Of a DNA stretch of 64,000 nucleotides, positions 26,290 to 33,403 are shown piece by piece. The stretch's first letter is position 1. Each line of letters opens with the position of its first letter. Both the position numbers and the translations under genes were made by a program. A model generated the notes under the pieces. The model made no database searches. It saw only the letters and a list, made by a program, of their open reading frames with translations, and was not told where the DNA came from. Location of the stretch: the NCBI RefSeq assembly GCF_000717245.1, contig NZ_JNYQ01000009.1, forward strand, positions 62,001 through 126,000. The letters are read 5' to 3'. The DNA comes from Kitasatospora papulosa. GTDB lineage: Bacteria > Actinomycetota > Actinomycetes > Streptomycetales > Streptomycetaceae.

Positions 26290-27444
26290 TCAGCGCGTCC
26301 TGCCTCGCTTCAGCTCCATGGCCGCCCGGCCCTCCGCGCCCCTGCGCTTCCATTCGCGCAGGGTCTCGCTGCGGAGCCGGGCGTCGGTCTTCGCGGCGAT
26401 GCGGTGGTTCTCCCGGAGCAGCTTGCGGTAGCTGTCGAGACGCCGCTCGGGCAGGGACCCGTCCTCGATCGCGGCCGTCACGGCACATCCGGGCTCGGAC
26501 GTGTGGGCGCAGTCGTGGAAGCGGCACTGCCGGGCGAGGTCCTCGATCTCGGAGAAGACCTGTCCCACGCCGGCCTCGGCGTCCCAGAGGCCGACCCCCC
26601 TCAGTCCGGGGGTGTCGATCAGGACACCGCCTCCCGGCAGCACCAGGAGGTTGCGCGTCGTGGTGGTGTGACGGCCCTTGCCGTCCACCTCGCGCGCCTG
26701 CTGCACATGCATCACGTCCTCGCCGAGCAGGGTGTTGGCGAGGGTCGACTTCCCGGCGCCGGAGATCCCGAGCAGCACGCTCGTACCGCCGCCGACGATC
26801 GCCCCGAACACGTCGACGCCCTCCCCGGTGGCCGAGCTGACGGGCAGCACCTGTACCCCGGGGGCGATGCGCTCGACGTCCTCGACGAGATGGGACAGCG
26901 TGGTCACGTCCGGGACCAGGTCCGCCTTGGTGAGCAGCACGAGCGGGCGCGCCTCGTGGTCCACGGGCCGAGTCCCGTCGCCGAGCAGAGCCGCTCCGGC
27001 GGTGCTGGACATGGCCAGCGCGAGGAAGCGTTCCAGCCGTCCGAGGTCCAGCTCGACGGCCAGCGAGACGCAGATGACGACGTGATCGATGTTGGTCGCG
27101 AGGACCTGGCCTTCGGAGCGCTGCGACGACGTCGAACGGACGAAGGCCGTGCGGCGGGGCAGGAGGGTACGGACGAACTGCGGGTCGCCGTCGGGGTCGA
27201 CGGCCACCCAGTCGCCCGTGCAGACGATCCGCATCGGGTCACGGGGCACCACGAACGCGGTGTCCGCCCGGACGACACCGTCCGGCGTGACGACGTCGCA
27301 CCGGCCCCGGTCCACCCGCACCACGCGTCCCGGCAGGAGTCCCTGCTCGGCGTACGGGGCGAAGGTGTCGGCCCATGCGTCGTCCCAGCCGTACGGGGCC
27401 AGCGGGTGCGACGGGGTGGAAGCCTGGGAGATGGAGAAAGACAA
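26290..27444 (-). CDS. rsgA: Ribosome small-subunit-dependent GTPase RsgA
   Basis: Late 30S ribosome maturation GTPase with circularly permuted G motifs, in the order G4 (LLTKADLV), G1 (GISGAGKSTLANTLLG), G3 (IDTPGLRGVG). An N-terminal OB domain (GRVVRVDRGRCDVVTPDG) precedes it, and the C-terminal zinc finger shows CRFHDCAHTSEPGC followed by a basic helical tail. 384 aa. The initiation codon appears to be TTG (MSFSISQ) with GAAGGG 5 nt before it. A possible leader ORF lies upstream (next entry), suggesting post-transcriptional control. Confidence 0.92.
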   Translation of the reverse strand: MSFSISQASTPSHPLAPYGWDDAWADTFAPYAEQGLLPGRVVRVDRGRCDVVTPDGVVRADTAFVVPRDPMRIVCTGDWVAVDPDGDPQFVRTLLPRRTAFVRSTSSQRSEGQVLATNIDHVVICVSLAVELDLGRLERFLALAMSSTAGAALLGDGTRPVDHEARPLVLLTKADLVPDVTTLSHLVEDVERIAPGVQVLPVSSATGEGVDVFGAIVGGGTSVLLGISGAGKSTLANTLLGEDVMHVQQAREVDGKGRHTTTTRNLLVLPGGGVLIDTPGLRGVGLWDAEAGVGQVFSEIEDLARQCRFHDCAHTSEPGCAVTAAIEDGSLPERRLDSYRKLLRENHRIAAKTDARLRSETLREWKRRGAEGRAAMELKRGRTR

Positions 27445-27508
27445 GGGAAACCCTTCACAAGGGCGGCCCCGGCAACGCGCGATCAGGCGCGGGGAGAAAA
27501 GGTCAAGG

Positions 27509-27580
27509 TCAGCCGGCGGCCACAGGGGTGGGAACGATGCACTTCGGGTCGTGGGCAGTGCCCACCGCTGCGACAGTCAT
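27509..27580 (-). CDS. Candidate leader peptide (23 aa) upstream of rsgA
   Basis: ATG-initiated 24-codon ORF with AGGAGGTGAGGAC upstream, one of the strongest ribosome-site candidates in the window, ending 64 nt before rsgA. The peptide begins MTVAAVGTAHDPKCIVP and contains one Cys and four Pro. Its early codons lie in a small perfect stem (GTGGGCA-C-TGCCCAC), and GTTCCAGGAAC, an 11-nt near-palindrome, lies in the untranslated region before it. This could be an attenuator or simply a small protein. Confidence 0.5.
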   Translation of the reverse strand: MTVAAVGTAHDPKCIVPTPVAAG

Positions 27581-27763
27581 CAATGTCCTCACCTCCTGGT
27601 TCCTGGAACTGCGCACACCCTAGCCCGGAGGCGGCCGGGACGGTCAACAGGTTTTTCTGCGATCGGGGGCGCACACGGCCGATTGCCCCGGGTCGACAGA
27701 GATGTACCCGATCAGGTGATACGCGTGCACACGTACCGGTCTCGTGCCGTTAGGGTGCCGGAC

Positions 27764-28264
27764 ATGACCTCACCCAAAGCCGCCACCGCCCCTTTCACAC
27801 CTGCCCAGTTGGGCACCCAGATCCTGATCGGCTGGAGCGGGTCGAATCCCGGAACGGGGCGGGAGACCGCCTTCCTGCTCACCTACTCGCTCGGCGACGG
27901 CTCCGACGGACCGGAGGCGGGCGAGCAGGCCATGCGCACGGCTCTGGGGCGCAGCGGTCTGCGGGTGGGGGGAGAGACGCTGGACGCGTCGGAGCACCCC
28001 AACCTCCCGGTGAAGCTGCTCATCCAGGCCGGACAGGCCGTCCTGACGCTTCCTCACTTCAACGCCCAGTACACCGTGCCGCCCGAGTGGCTGGCCGTGG
28101 CGCGGTCGGAGGGCAAGGTGCACGGGATGTTCGCCACGCGTCCGTGGCCCGCGGCAGTCCCCGGGCAGCCGGTGAGCGAGGAACTGCTGGCCTCCTTCGT
28201 GGGTGATCCCGAGATCATCCGCACCTCGGCCCACTGCCTCATGCCGGTACGCACCCTGGGCTGA
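27764..28264 (+). CDS. DUF5949-like conserved Streptomyces protein
   Basis: 166-aa soluble protein with no signal peptide. I recognise the opening (FTPAQLGTQILIGWSG) and the block LPVKLLIQAGQAVLTLPHFNAQYTVPPEW as a Streptomyces-wide family, as I recall DUF5949; no function is known. Start ATG is at a promoter-proximal position. It is divergent from the rsgA leader and followed by a strong terminator, so monocistronic. Confidence 0.7.
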   Translation: MTSPKAATAPFTPAQLGTQILIGWSGSNPGTGRETAFLLTYSLGDGSDGPEAGEQAMRTALGRSGLRVGGETLDASEHPNLPVKLLIQAGQAVLTLPHFNAQYTVPPEWLAVARSEGKVHGMFATRPWPAAVPGQPVSEELLASFVGDPEIIRTSAHCLMPVRTLG

Positions 28265-28290
28265 CCGCGCCCGCTTCCCGCCCGTACGCC

Positions 28291-28324
28291 GATGCCCACC
28301 ACCCCCCGTGGAGTGGTGGGCATC
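28291..28324. terminator. 12-bp hairpin terminator
   Basis: GATGCCCACCAC pairs exactly with GTGGTGGGCATC across a 10-nt loop, 27 nt after the DUF5949-like gene stop. Confidence 0.65.
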
Positions 28325-28346
28325 GCCGTGTGCGTGCCGCACAGCC

Positions 28347-28393
28347 GAATGCGGGCGGCCCCGCGGGCAATGCGCCCCGGACCGCCCGCATTC
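28347..28393 (-). terminator. Terminator of rodlin gene 1
   Basis: GAATGCGGGCGG and CCGCCCGCATTC, 12-bp perfect arms with a G/C-rich loop, lie 8 nt past the rodlin stop. Confidence 0.55.
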
Positions 28394-28400
28394 AGTGGTG

Positions 28401-28808
28401 TCAGTTGTTGCCGACGCCGTTGCCCGAGAGCACCGGGATGTCGCTCAGGATGTGCGACAGCGGCTCGTCACCCTTGGCCTGGGTGGAGTTGTCGGCGCAC
28501 TGCTGGTTCTGCGGGTTGGACAGGACGTTGACGTCCTGGACCGCGATCGGAATGAGACCGATCAGCGAGCCCACGTTGGCCTTCACCGGCAGGGCGATGC
28601 AGGGCTTGTTCAGCGAGCCCTGCACGAGGCTGAGCTGCGGGCTCTGGTCACCCTTGGTGGAGCTGTTGCCGTACTCCGCCTCCGCACCGTTACCGTTGAC
28701 GGTCGTGGTGCCGTGGTCGTCGCCGATCGCCATGGCCGAGGGGGCCGCGGCGGCGGACAGACCGAGGAGGGACACAGCCACAGCGGCGCCGGCCATCATC
28801 TTCTTCAT
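28401..28808 (-). CDS. rdl: Rodlin 1, secreted rodlet-layer protein
   Basis: Rodlins are secreted with chaplins and arrange them into the paired-fibre rodlet layer on aerial hyphae and spores. 135-aa precursor with signal peptide (MKKMMAGAAVAVSLLGLSAA, cleavage near AMA-IGDD). The mature part has the family's two cysteines (KPCIAL, NQQCAD), the ANVGSLIGLIPI block and the terminal PVLSGNG. It differs from rodlin 3 at only about 4 mature residues. It has its own promoter and terminator, so is probably monocistronic and switched on during aerial growth. Confidence 0.93.
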   Translation of the reverse strand: MKKMMAGAAVAVSLLGLSAAAAPSAMAIGDDHGTTTVNGNGAEAEYGNSSTKGDQSPQLSLVQGSLNKPCIALPVKANVGSLIGLIPIAVQDVNVLSNPQNQQCADNSTQAKGDEPLSHILSDIPVLSGNGVGNN

Positions 28809-28850
28809 TGCGCTTCACCTTTCGGAGCGTCCCGTTGTGGAACGTACTGA

Positions 28851-28878
28851 TCAACCGCAAACGGAGGATTAAGTTCCG
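28851..28878 (-). promoter_or_regulatory. SigBldN-like promoter of rodlin 1
   Basis: On the minus strand CGGAAC, 16 nt, GGTTGA, close to the SigBldN consensus as I recall it (CGTAAC-N16-CGTTGA). GGTTGATCAG is shared almost exactly with rodlin 3. Confidence 0.6.
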
Positions 28879-28925
28879 CTGCACCACTCGAACGGGTTGG
28901 ATCGGGCTGCCCGTCGACGCGCCTC

Positions 28926-29147
28926 CTACCGGCAGTCCGGCTCCATCCGGGCGGCGGGGACGAAGACCTCGCGGGGGCGCGGGGCCCGCGGAGGCACCGG
29001 CGGCCCTGACGCAGTGCCCGCCAGGTCCTGCCCAGCCTCCCGCCGTGCCGCGTCCCGCCATTCGGCGAGCAACCGGTCGTAGATGGGCGTGGAGCTCTCC
29101 GGCGTCCGGTCACGGCCGCGCGCATGGTGACTGTCGTACGGGTCCAT
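28926..29147 (-). CDS. Hypothetical small cytosolic protein inside the rodlin cluster
   Basis: 73 aa, no signal peptide. The core STPIYDRLLAEWRDAARREA is a helical, Trp-containing stretch; the rest is Pro/Arg-rich and disorder-prone (SGPPVPPRAPRPREVFVPA). Third-position G/C use is strongly coding-like and the ATG has GGGGCGGAAC upstream. Similar 'YxxLLxEWR' mini-proteins occur in Streptomyces, but I know no function. It lies between two rodlin genes on the same strand. Confidence 0.55.
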   Translation of the reverse strand: MDPYDSHHARGRDRTPESSTPIYDRLLAEWRDAARREAGQDLAGTASGPPVPPRAPRPREVFVPAARMEPDCR

Positions 29148-29266
29148 GTTCCGCCCCTACCCGGCCGGGCGCGCGGCGTCCGCCGGGACTGGGGCAACCG
29201 GCCCAATGTGCGCACTATCGGGCTACCCGACGTGCAGACCGGTGGCGCCATGGCTCCCGGACACGC

Positions 29267-29334
29267 GTACGGGGCCGGTCCGATGCGGGCGCCGACCGCC
29301 GAGCGGTGGGCGTGCGGAAGGACCGGCCCCGTAC
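29267..29334 (-). terminator. Long hairpin downstream of rodlin 2
   Basis: 15-bp perfect arms GTACGGGGCCGGTCC / GGACCGGCCCCGTAC around a 38-nt loop that itself contains ACCGC-CGA-GCGGT. It lies 82 nt past the rodlin 2 stop in the direction of transcription. Confidence 0.5.
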
Positions 29335-29416
29335 GTGCTCACTGACGCACTACGACGGGCGGGAATCGGTGCGCCCTGACCTCAACGGTCGCAGGGCGAG
29401 CCGGAGTCGCACGGAA

Positions 29417-29827
29417 TCAGTTGTTGCCCGCGCCGTTGCCCGAGAGCAGCGGGATGTCGTTCAGGATGTGCGACAGCGCCTCGTCACCCTTGGCCTGGGT
29501 GGAGTTCTCGGTGCACTGCTGGTTCTGCGGGGAGGACAGGACGTTGATGTCCTGGACCGAGATCGGGACGAGGCCGAGCAGCGAGCCGACGTTGGCCTTC
29601 GCGGGGAGGGCGATGCAGGGCTTGTTGAACGAGCCCTGGATGAGGCCGATCTGCGGGCTCATGTCGCCGTGCGTGCTGCTGTTGCCGTAGTACTGGTCGG
29701 AGCCGTTGCCGTTGACCGACGTCGTACCGGTGTCGTTGCCGATCGCCATGGCCGAGGGGGCGGCAGCGGCGGAAATACCGGCGACGGAGGCGGCGACTGC
29801 CGCGGACGCCAGAATCTTCTTCATCAT
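29417..29827 (-). CDS. rdl: Rodlin 2, secreted rodlet-layer protein
   Basis: Same family as rodlins 1 and 3 but more divergent (GSDQYYGNSSTHGDMSPQIG, GLIQGSFNKPCIALPAKANV, VQDINVLSSPQNQQCTEN). 136-aa precursor with signal peptide ending AMA-IGND; both cysteines are conserved. The start is the first of two adjacent ATGs after AGAAGGG. It is likely the functional partner type of rodlin 1/3, since in S. coelicolor both RdlA and RdlB are needed for rodlets. Confidence 0.93.
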   Translation of the reverse strand: MMKKILASAAVAASVAGISAAAAPSAMAIGNDTGTTSVNGNGSDQYYGNSSTHGDMSPQIGLIQGSFNKPCIALPAKANVGSLLGLVPISVQDINVLSSPQNQQCTENSTQAKGDEALSHILNDIPLLSGNGAGNN

Positions 29828-29877
29828 GAACGTGCCCTTCTGGATTTCTGTTTGCCCGCCTGTCCGGAGCATTCTGA

Positions 29878-29905
29878 ACAACTCCGCGGAGGGGGTCCCG
29901 GTTTC
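29878..29905 (-). promoter_or_regulatory. SigBldN-like promoter of rodlin 2
   Basis: GAAACC, 16 nt, AGTTGT on the minus strand; the extended AGTTGTTCAG corresponds to GGTTGATCAG and AGTTGATCAG of the other rodlins. Confidence 0.5.
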
Positions 29906-30002
29906 GCCCCTTCACCCGAACGATTTCCCGGGCCGGTTTCGCTGCCCCCTGCACGAGTGCCGTCCGACGGAGCGGCACGACGCGAAAGGGGACCGCTGTG
30001 GA

Positions 30003-30305
30003 TCAGCCGCCGAGGGGGAGCCCGCCGATGAGCGGGCCGGCCGCCTCGGCGACGGTGGTGACGGCCTGCGCCGACTTGGCCACCTTGCCGTCCTCCGTGA
30101 CCTTTCCGGCGGTGTCCCCCACCGCGTCCACCACGGGGTTCACCACCTGGTCGGGGAGGGTGGGGACGGTCGAGGTCAGTTCGTTCACGCCGCCGGTGAG
30201 ACTGATCCGGGGTGCCGTGGGGGTGGCTGCGGCGAAGGCGGGGGCGGCCGACCCGAGAGCGGCGACGGAACCTGCGACGAGGGCGACGGTCTTCGCGTAC
30301 TTCAC
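30003..30305 (-). CDS. Small secreted protein of the chaplin/rodlin locus, unknown function
   Basis: 100-aa precursor with a clear signal peptide (MKYAKTVALVAGSVAALGSA, cleavage near AFA-AATP). The mature part, about 75 residues, has no cysteine and is neither chaplin nor rodlin: SLTGGVNELTSTVPTLPDQV then VDAVGDTAGKVTEDGKVAKS, amphipathic and ending PLIGGLPLGG. The signal peptide resembles that of the chaplin next to it (MNVKYTKVAAVAAG). GTG start after GGAGAAGG. Its position and promoter suggest a co-regulated surface protein. Confidence 0.75.
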   Translation of the reverse strand: MKYAKTVALVAGSVAALGSAAPAFAAATPTAPRISLTGGVNELTSTVPTLPDQVVNPVVDAVGDTAGKVTEDGKVAKSAQAVTTVAEAAGPLIGGLPLGG

Positions 30306-30348
30306 TTCTCAAATCCCTTCTCCGGCGGCATCTGCCGCCTTTTCAGGG

Positions 30349-30376
30349 ACAACGACCGAGCGGTGGGCGGGGAAAC
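30349..30376 (-). promoter_or_regulatory. Possible SigBldN-like promoter of the small secreted protein
   Basis: GTTTCC, 16 nt, CGTTGT on the minus strand. The -10 fits well, the -35 only partly. Confidence 0.4.
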
Positions 30377-30406
30377 TGCGGGAGCCGCATTTCCTGCTCA
30401 CGACGA

Positions 30407-30441
30407 AAGGCCCTGGGGCGCCATGCGCGCCCCAGGGCCTT
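30407..30441 (-). terminator. 15-bp hairpin terminator of the short chaplin
   Basis: AAGGCCCTGGGGCGC pairs perfectly with GCGCCCCAGGGCCTT around a 5-nt loop, 34 nt beyond the chaplin stop. Confidence 0.7.
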
Positions 30442-30475
30442 CTCATGACGAGCCGTCGGCCCGGTCGGCGAAAGC

Positions 30476-30715
30476 TCAGTCGTTGATGCAGACGTTGCCG
30501 AACGCCGGGTTGAGCAGACCGATCACGTTGACGGTGTTGCCGCAGACGTTCACCGGAATGTGGATCGGGACCTGGACGACATTGCCGGACAGGACACCCG
30601 GGGACCCGGCGGCAACGGCACCGGCGCCGGCGTCGGCCATGGCCGGGGCAGCGGCGCCCAGCGCCATGAGGGTTCCGGCGGCGACGGCGGCGACCTTGGT
30701 GTACTTCACGTTCAT
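30476..30715 (-). CDS. chp: Short chaplin
   Basis: 79-aa precursor of a secreted, amyloid-forming surface protein that coats aerial hyphae. Signal peptide about 1-27 (APAMADA). A single chaplin domain: AAGSPGVLSGNVVQVPIHIP then VNVCGNTVNVIGLLNPAFGN and VC near the end, with the two cysteines expected in all short chaplins except ChpE. No sortase signal, so it is free and is thought to be nucleated by long chaplins and ordered by rodlins. Position beside rodlins and a divergent long chaplin matches the chpA-chpD-rdlA-rdlB region of S. coelicolor. Confidence 0.95.
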   Translation of the reverse strand: MNVKYTKVAAVAAGTLMALGAAAPAMADAGAGAVAAGSPGVLSGNVVQVPIHIPVNVCGNTVNVIGLLNPAFGNVCIND

Positions 30716-30805
30716 CCCTTTCTGCAGCGGAGTCCTGGACGGACACGTCTTTCGTGCCGCACGAGCGCGTCCGTGAACGCACCCGTGACTCCGGAGCTGT
30801 AATAC

Positions 30806-30833
30806 GTAACGATCTACGGGCGACTTCGAAACG
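30806..30833 (-). promoter_or_regulatory. Possible SigBldN-like promoter of the short chaplin
   Basis: CGTTTC, 16 nt, CGTTAC on the minus strand, 91 nt before the gene. Spacing is exact, but two bases differ from consensus in each hexamer. Confidence 0.4.
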
Positions 30834-30930
30834 CTGTGGGAAACGTTTTCGGGAAAACCGCCCGAATGACGCAGGCCCGGGCCGCACGATGGAGGAGTGT
30901 CGGCGGCCCGGACCGGTCGTAGAGGCCGGA

Positions 30931-31332
30931 TCAGCTGTTGCCGGCGCCGTTGCCGGAGAGAACCGGGATGTCGCTCAGGATGTGCGACAGCGGCTCGTCA
31001 CCCTTGGCCTGGGTGGAGTTGTCGGCGCACTGCTGGTTCTGCGGGTTCGACAGGACGTTGACGTCCTGGACCGCGATCGGAATGAGACCGATCAGCGAGC
31101 CCACGTTGGCCTTCACCGGCAGGGCGATGCACGGCTTGTTCAGCGAGCCCTGCACGAGGCTGAGCTGCGGGCTCTGGTCACCCTTGGTGGAGCTGTTGCC
31201 GTACTCCGCCTCGGCACCGTTGCCGTTGATCGTCGTCGTACCGGTGTCGTCACCGATCGCCATGGCGCTGGTCGCCGAGAGACCGAGGATGGAGGCGGCG
31301 ACGGCGCCCGTCGCCAGGACCTTCTTGATCAC
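30931..31332 (-). CDS. rdl: Rodlin 3, secreted rodlet-layer protein
   Basis: 133-aa precursor; signal peptide (MIKKVLATGAVAASILGLSA, cleavage AMA-IGDD) differs from rodlin 1, but the mature part is almost identical to it. Over 251 nt (30962-31212 versus 28432-28682) the two genes show only 2 mismatches while flanks and signal sequences diverge, which points to gene conversion or very recent copying. GTG start. Most genomes I know have two rodlins, so the third copy is notable. Confidence 0.93.
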   Translation of the reverse strand: MIKKVLATGAVAASILGLSATSAMAIGDDTGTTTINGNGAEAEYGNSSTKGDQSPQLSLVQGSLNKPCIALPVKANVGSLIGLIPIAVQDVNVLSNPQNQQCADNSTQAKGDEPLSHILSDIPVLSGNGAGNS

Positions 31333-31377
31333 GATGAACCCTTCTCGTACCGAGTGCCCCGCAGCGGAGCGCCCTGA

Positions 31378-31405
31378 TCAACTCGCCGCCCGGCATTTGG
31401 TTCCC
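31378..31405 (-). promoter_or_regulatory. SigBldN-like promoter of rodlin 3
   Basis: GGGAAC, 16 nt, AGTTGA on the minus strand, extended to AGTTGATCAGGG. Confidence 0.6.
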
Positions 31406-31513
31406 CCCGCCCGGCCCCGTTCACCCGAATGCCATGAACGCCACATCGAACGAACGCACGTTCGTGACCCTTTCGGGTGGTTACACGATTTCCACCGATC
31501 TCCAAGTTTCCCC

Positions 31514-31541
31514 CGCAACCGTCGCGTCGTTAGGAAGTCGT
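31514..31541 (+). promoter_or_regulatory. Possible SigBldN-like promoter of the long chaplin
   Basis: CGCAAC, 16 nt, AGTCGT on the plus strand, 66 nt before the start. The -35 matches CGTAAC at five of six positions. Confidence 0.45.
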
Positions 31542-31607
31542 CCGCGTCGATGGAATGACCGCCATCAGGGTCACCGCCCACGCGAATTTCCCGGAGAAGG
31601 GCATGTA

Positions 31608-32390
31608 ATGCGACAGGTTCTGAACAAAAGCATGATCGTCATGGCGGCGGCGTCGGGCATCCTGACCGCCGCCGGCGGTTATGCGCACGCCGACGCCTCG
31701 GCCGACGGAGTCGCCGCGAACTCGCCCGGTGTCGGTTCGGGCAACGCCGTGCAGGTCCCGGTGCACGTCCCGGTCAACCTCTGCGGCAACACCGTCAATG
31801 TGATCGCCCTGCTGAACCCGGCCTTCGGTAACTCCTGCGCGAACGTCAGCTCGCACGAGGGTCACGGCGCCGCGCAGGACGACGCGTACGGCGACGAGCA
31901 CGGCCAGGCACAGGGCGGGGGCCACAAGGGCTCGGGCGCGAGCGCCGACGGCAAGGCCGTCGGTTCCCCGGGCGTCCTCTCCGGCAACCTGGTCCAGGCT
32001 CCGGTCGAGGTCCCGGTGAACGCCTGCGGCAACAGCGTCGATGTCGTCGGTCTGCTGAACCCGGCGTTCGGCAACGACTGCGTGAACGACAGCGGTGACC
32101 ACCCGGGCCACCCGCCGGTGAAGCCGCCGGTGGAGCCCCCGACCGAGGAGCCGCCGACGGTCACGCCGCCGACCGAGGAGCCCCCCACCGAGGAGCCGCC
32201 GACGGTCACCCCGCCGACCTCGAAGCCCCCCGTGGAGGAGCCGCCGGCCGGTAACCCGGGCCCGAACACGCCCGACACGCAGCTGGCGCAGACCGGTTCC
32301 GCCGGCATGGGCCTGGCCGCCGGCGCGAGCGCTGGGCTGCTGCTGGGTGGCGCGGTGCTCATGCGCCGCACCCGCGCCTCGCGCAACTAG
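31608..32390 (+). CDS. chp: Long chaplin with two chaplin domains and LAXTG sortase signal
   Basis: 260 aa. Signal peptide about 1-28 (GGYAHA); chaplin domain 1 (GVGSGNAVQVPVHVPVNLCG to SCANV) and domain 2 (GVLSGNLVQAPVEVPVNACG to DCVND), each with two cysteines; a linker rich in His/Gly between; a Pro/Glu/Thr wall-spanning spacer with PPTEEPPTVTPP repeats; LAQTG, a hydrophobic helix and the tail RRTRASRN. Class E sortases attach such proteins covalently to peptidoglycan, where they seed assembly of short chaplins. GGAGAAGGG precedes the ATG. Same class as ChpA/B/C. Confidence 0.95.
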   Translation: MRQVLNKSMIVMAAASGILTAAGGYAHADASADGVAANSPGVGSGNAVQVPVHVPVNLCGNTVNVIALLNPAFGNSCANVSSHEGHGAAQDDAYGDEHGQAQGGGHKGSGASADGKAVGSPGVLSGNLVQAPVEVPVNACGNSVDVVGLLNPAFGNDCVNDSGDHPGHPPVKPPVEPPTEEPPTVTPPTEEPPTEEPPTVTPPTSKPPVEEPPAGNPGPNTPDTQLAQTGSAGMGLAAGASAGLLLGGAVLMRRTRASRN

Positions 32391-32402
32391 TAGGCCCCCA
32401 CA

Positions 32403-32448
32403 CGGAAGGGCCGTCCCGCAGCACGGATGCTGCGGGACGGCCCTTCCG
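32403..32448. terminator. Strong 21-bp hairpin, bidirectional
   Basis: Perfect inverted repeat of 21 bp per arm (left arm begins CGGAAGGGCCGTCCC) around CGGA, between the convergent long chaplin and lyase genes. Confidence 0.8.
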
Positions 32449-32467
32449 CACGTGCGGGGAAACGGTG

Positions 32468-33403
32468 TCAGACGCGGGACAGGCCCGCCCGGTCCAGGTA
32501 CGCGGCGATCACGACGGTCTCGGCGGCGTCGAGCCTGCGCATGGGCGGGCTCATCACGTTGGTCGCGATGACCCCGCGCAGCATCAGGGCCGTCTTGAAG
32601 GCGCCCAGCCCGGCCGCGGTCGCCGAAGCGGTGCCGGACGCGGCGGCCGTGACGATGTCGAACAGCCCGACCAGGCGGTCCTGTTCGGTCGAGGCGGCCG
32701 CCCAGTCCCCGCGTACGGCCGCCTCGTGCAGCCGTACGTAGCCGTGCGGGTCGACGTTGCCCAGGCCGGGCACCGAACCGTCGGCGCCGCTCAGCATCAT
32801 CGCGTCGACCACCAGCTCGTGGCCGGTGAGAACCGAGAAACCGGGGAGCGCCCGGGCGCCGATGGCGAGCCTGCGGAACGATCCGTCGTCGCCGCTGGAG
32901 TCCTTCACACCGGCGAGCACGCCGTCCGCGGCAAGCGGGAGCAGCAGTTCCGGGTCCAGCTTGGTGTGGACGCACACCGGTACGTCGTAGGCCAGGAGCG
33001 GGAGGTCCACCGCCGCCGCGATGTCGCGGAAGTGGCGGTCGATCTCCGTGGGGTGGGTGCGGGTGTAGAAGGGCGCCGTGGCGACGACCGCGTCCGCGCC
33101 GAGACCGGCGGCGGCGCGGGCCCTCTCGATCGCCCGGTTCGTGGTGGTCTCGATGGCGCCGACGAGGACGGGTACCTGTCCGGCCGCCACCGAGGTGATC
33201 ACCTTGATGACCTCGTCCTGCTGCGCGGGCGTGAGGTAGGCGGTCTCGCCGGAGCTGCCCAGGGCGAAGAGTCCGCTCACTCCTCCGTCGAGGAGGTGAC
33301 CGACGACCCGCTCCAGGGACGGCGCGTCCAGCTCGCCGTCCTGGGTGAGCGGGGTGACGACCGGCGGGATCACTCCGGAGTAGGAGGTGGTGGGGGTGGT
33401 CAT
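32468..33403 (-). CDS. Dihydrodipicolinate synthase/N-acetylneuraminate lyase family protein
   Basis: 311-aa class I aldolase of the NanA/DapA superfamily, cytoplasmic. Visible: IPPVVTPLTQDGELD, GLFALGSSGETAYLT (keto-acid binding loop), VVATAPFYTRTHPTE with the catalytic Tyr, and LAGVKDSSGDDGSFRR with the Schiff-base Lys. It is the last gene of an ABC-importer operon and overlaps the ATPase gene by 4 bp (ATGA). The neighbouring sialidase, NanK, NanE and NanT genes make N-acetylneuraminate lyase the best guess, but a second homologue (43769-44728) is the more likely housekeeping NanA, so this one may act on a variant sugar acid. Confidence 0.8.
   Translation of the reverse strand: MTTPTTSYSGVIPPVVTPLTQDGELDAPSLERVVGHLLDGGVSGLFALGSSGETAYLTPAQQDEVIKVITSVAAGQVPVLVGAIETTTNRAIERARAAAGLGADAVVATAPFYTRTHPTEIDRHFRDIAAAVDLPLLAYDVPVCVHTKLDPELLLPLAADGVLAGVKDSSGDDGSFRRLAIGARALPGFSVLTGHELVVDAMMLSGADGSVPGLGNVDPHGYVRLHEAAVRGDWAAASTEQDRLVGLFDIVTAAASGTASATAAGLGAFKTALMLRGVIATNVMSPPMRRLDAAETVVIAAYLDRAGLSRV

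Noticed and set aside
28203..28850. Plus-strand frame opposite rodlin 1 (similar one at 30754-31377 opposite rodlin 3)
   Set aside because: The similarity between these two antisense frames only reflects the near-identity of the rodlin genes on the other strand.
32150..32260. Tandem repeats in the long chaplin gene considered as a mobile or CRISPR-like repeat
   Set aside because: They are in-frame PPTEEPP-type codon repeats forming the cell-wall spacer.
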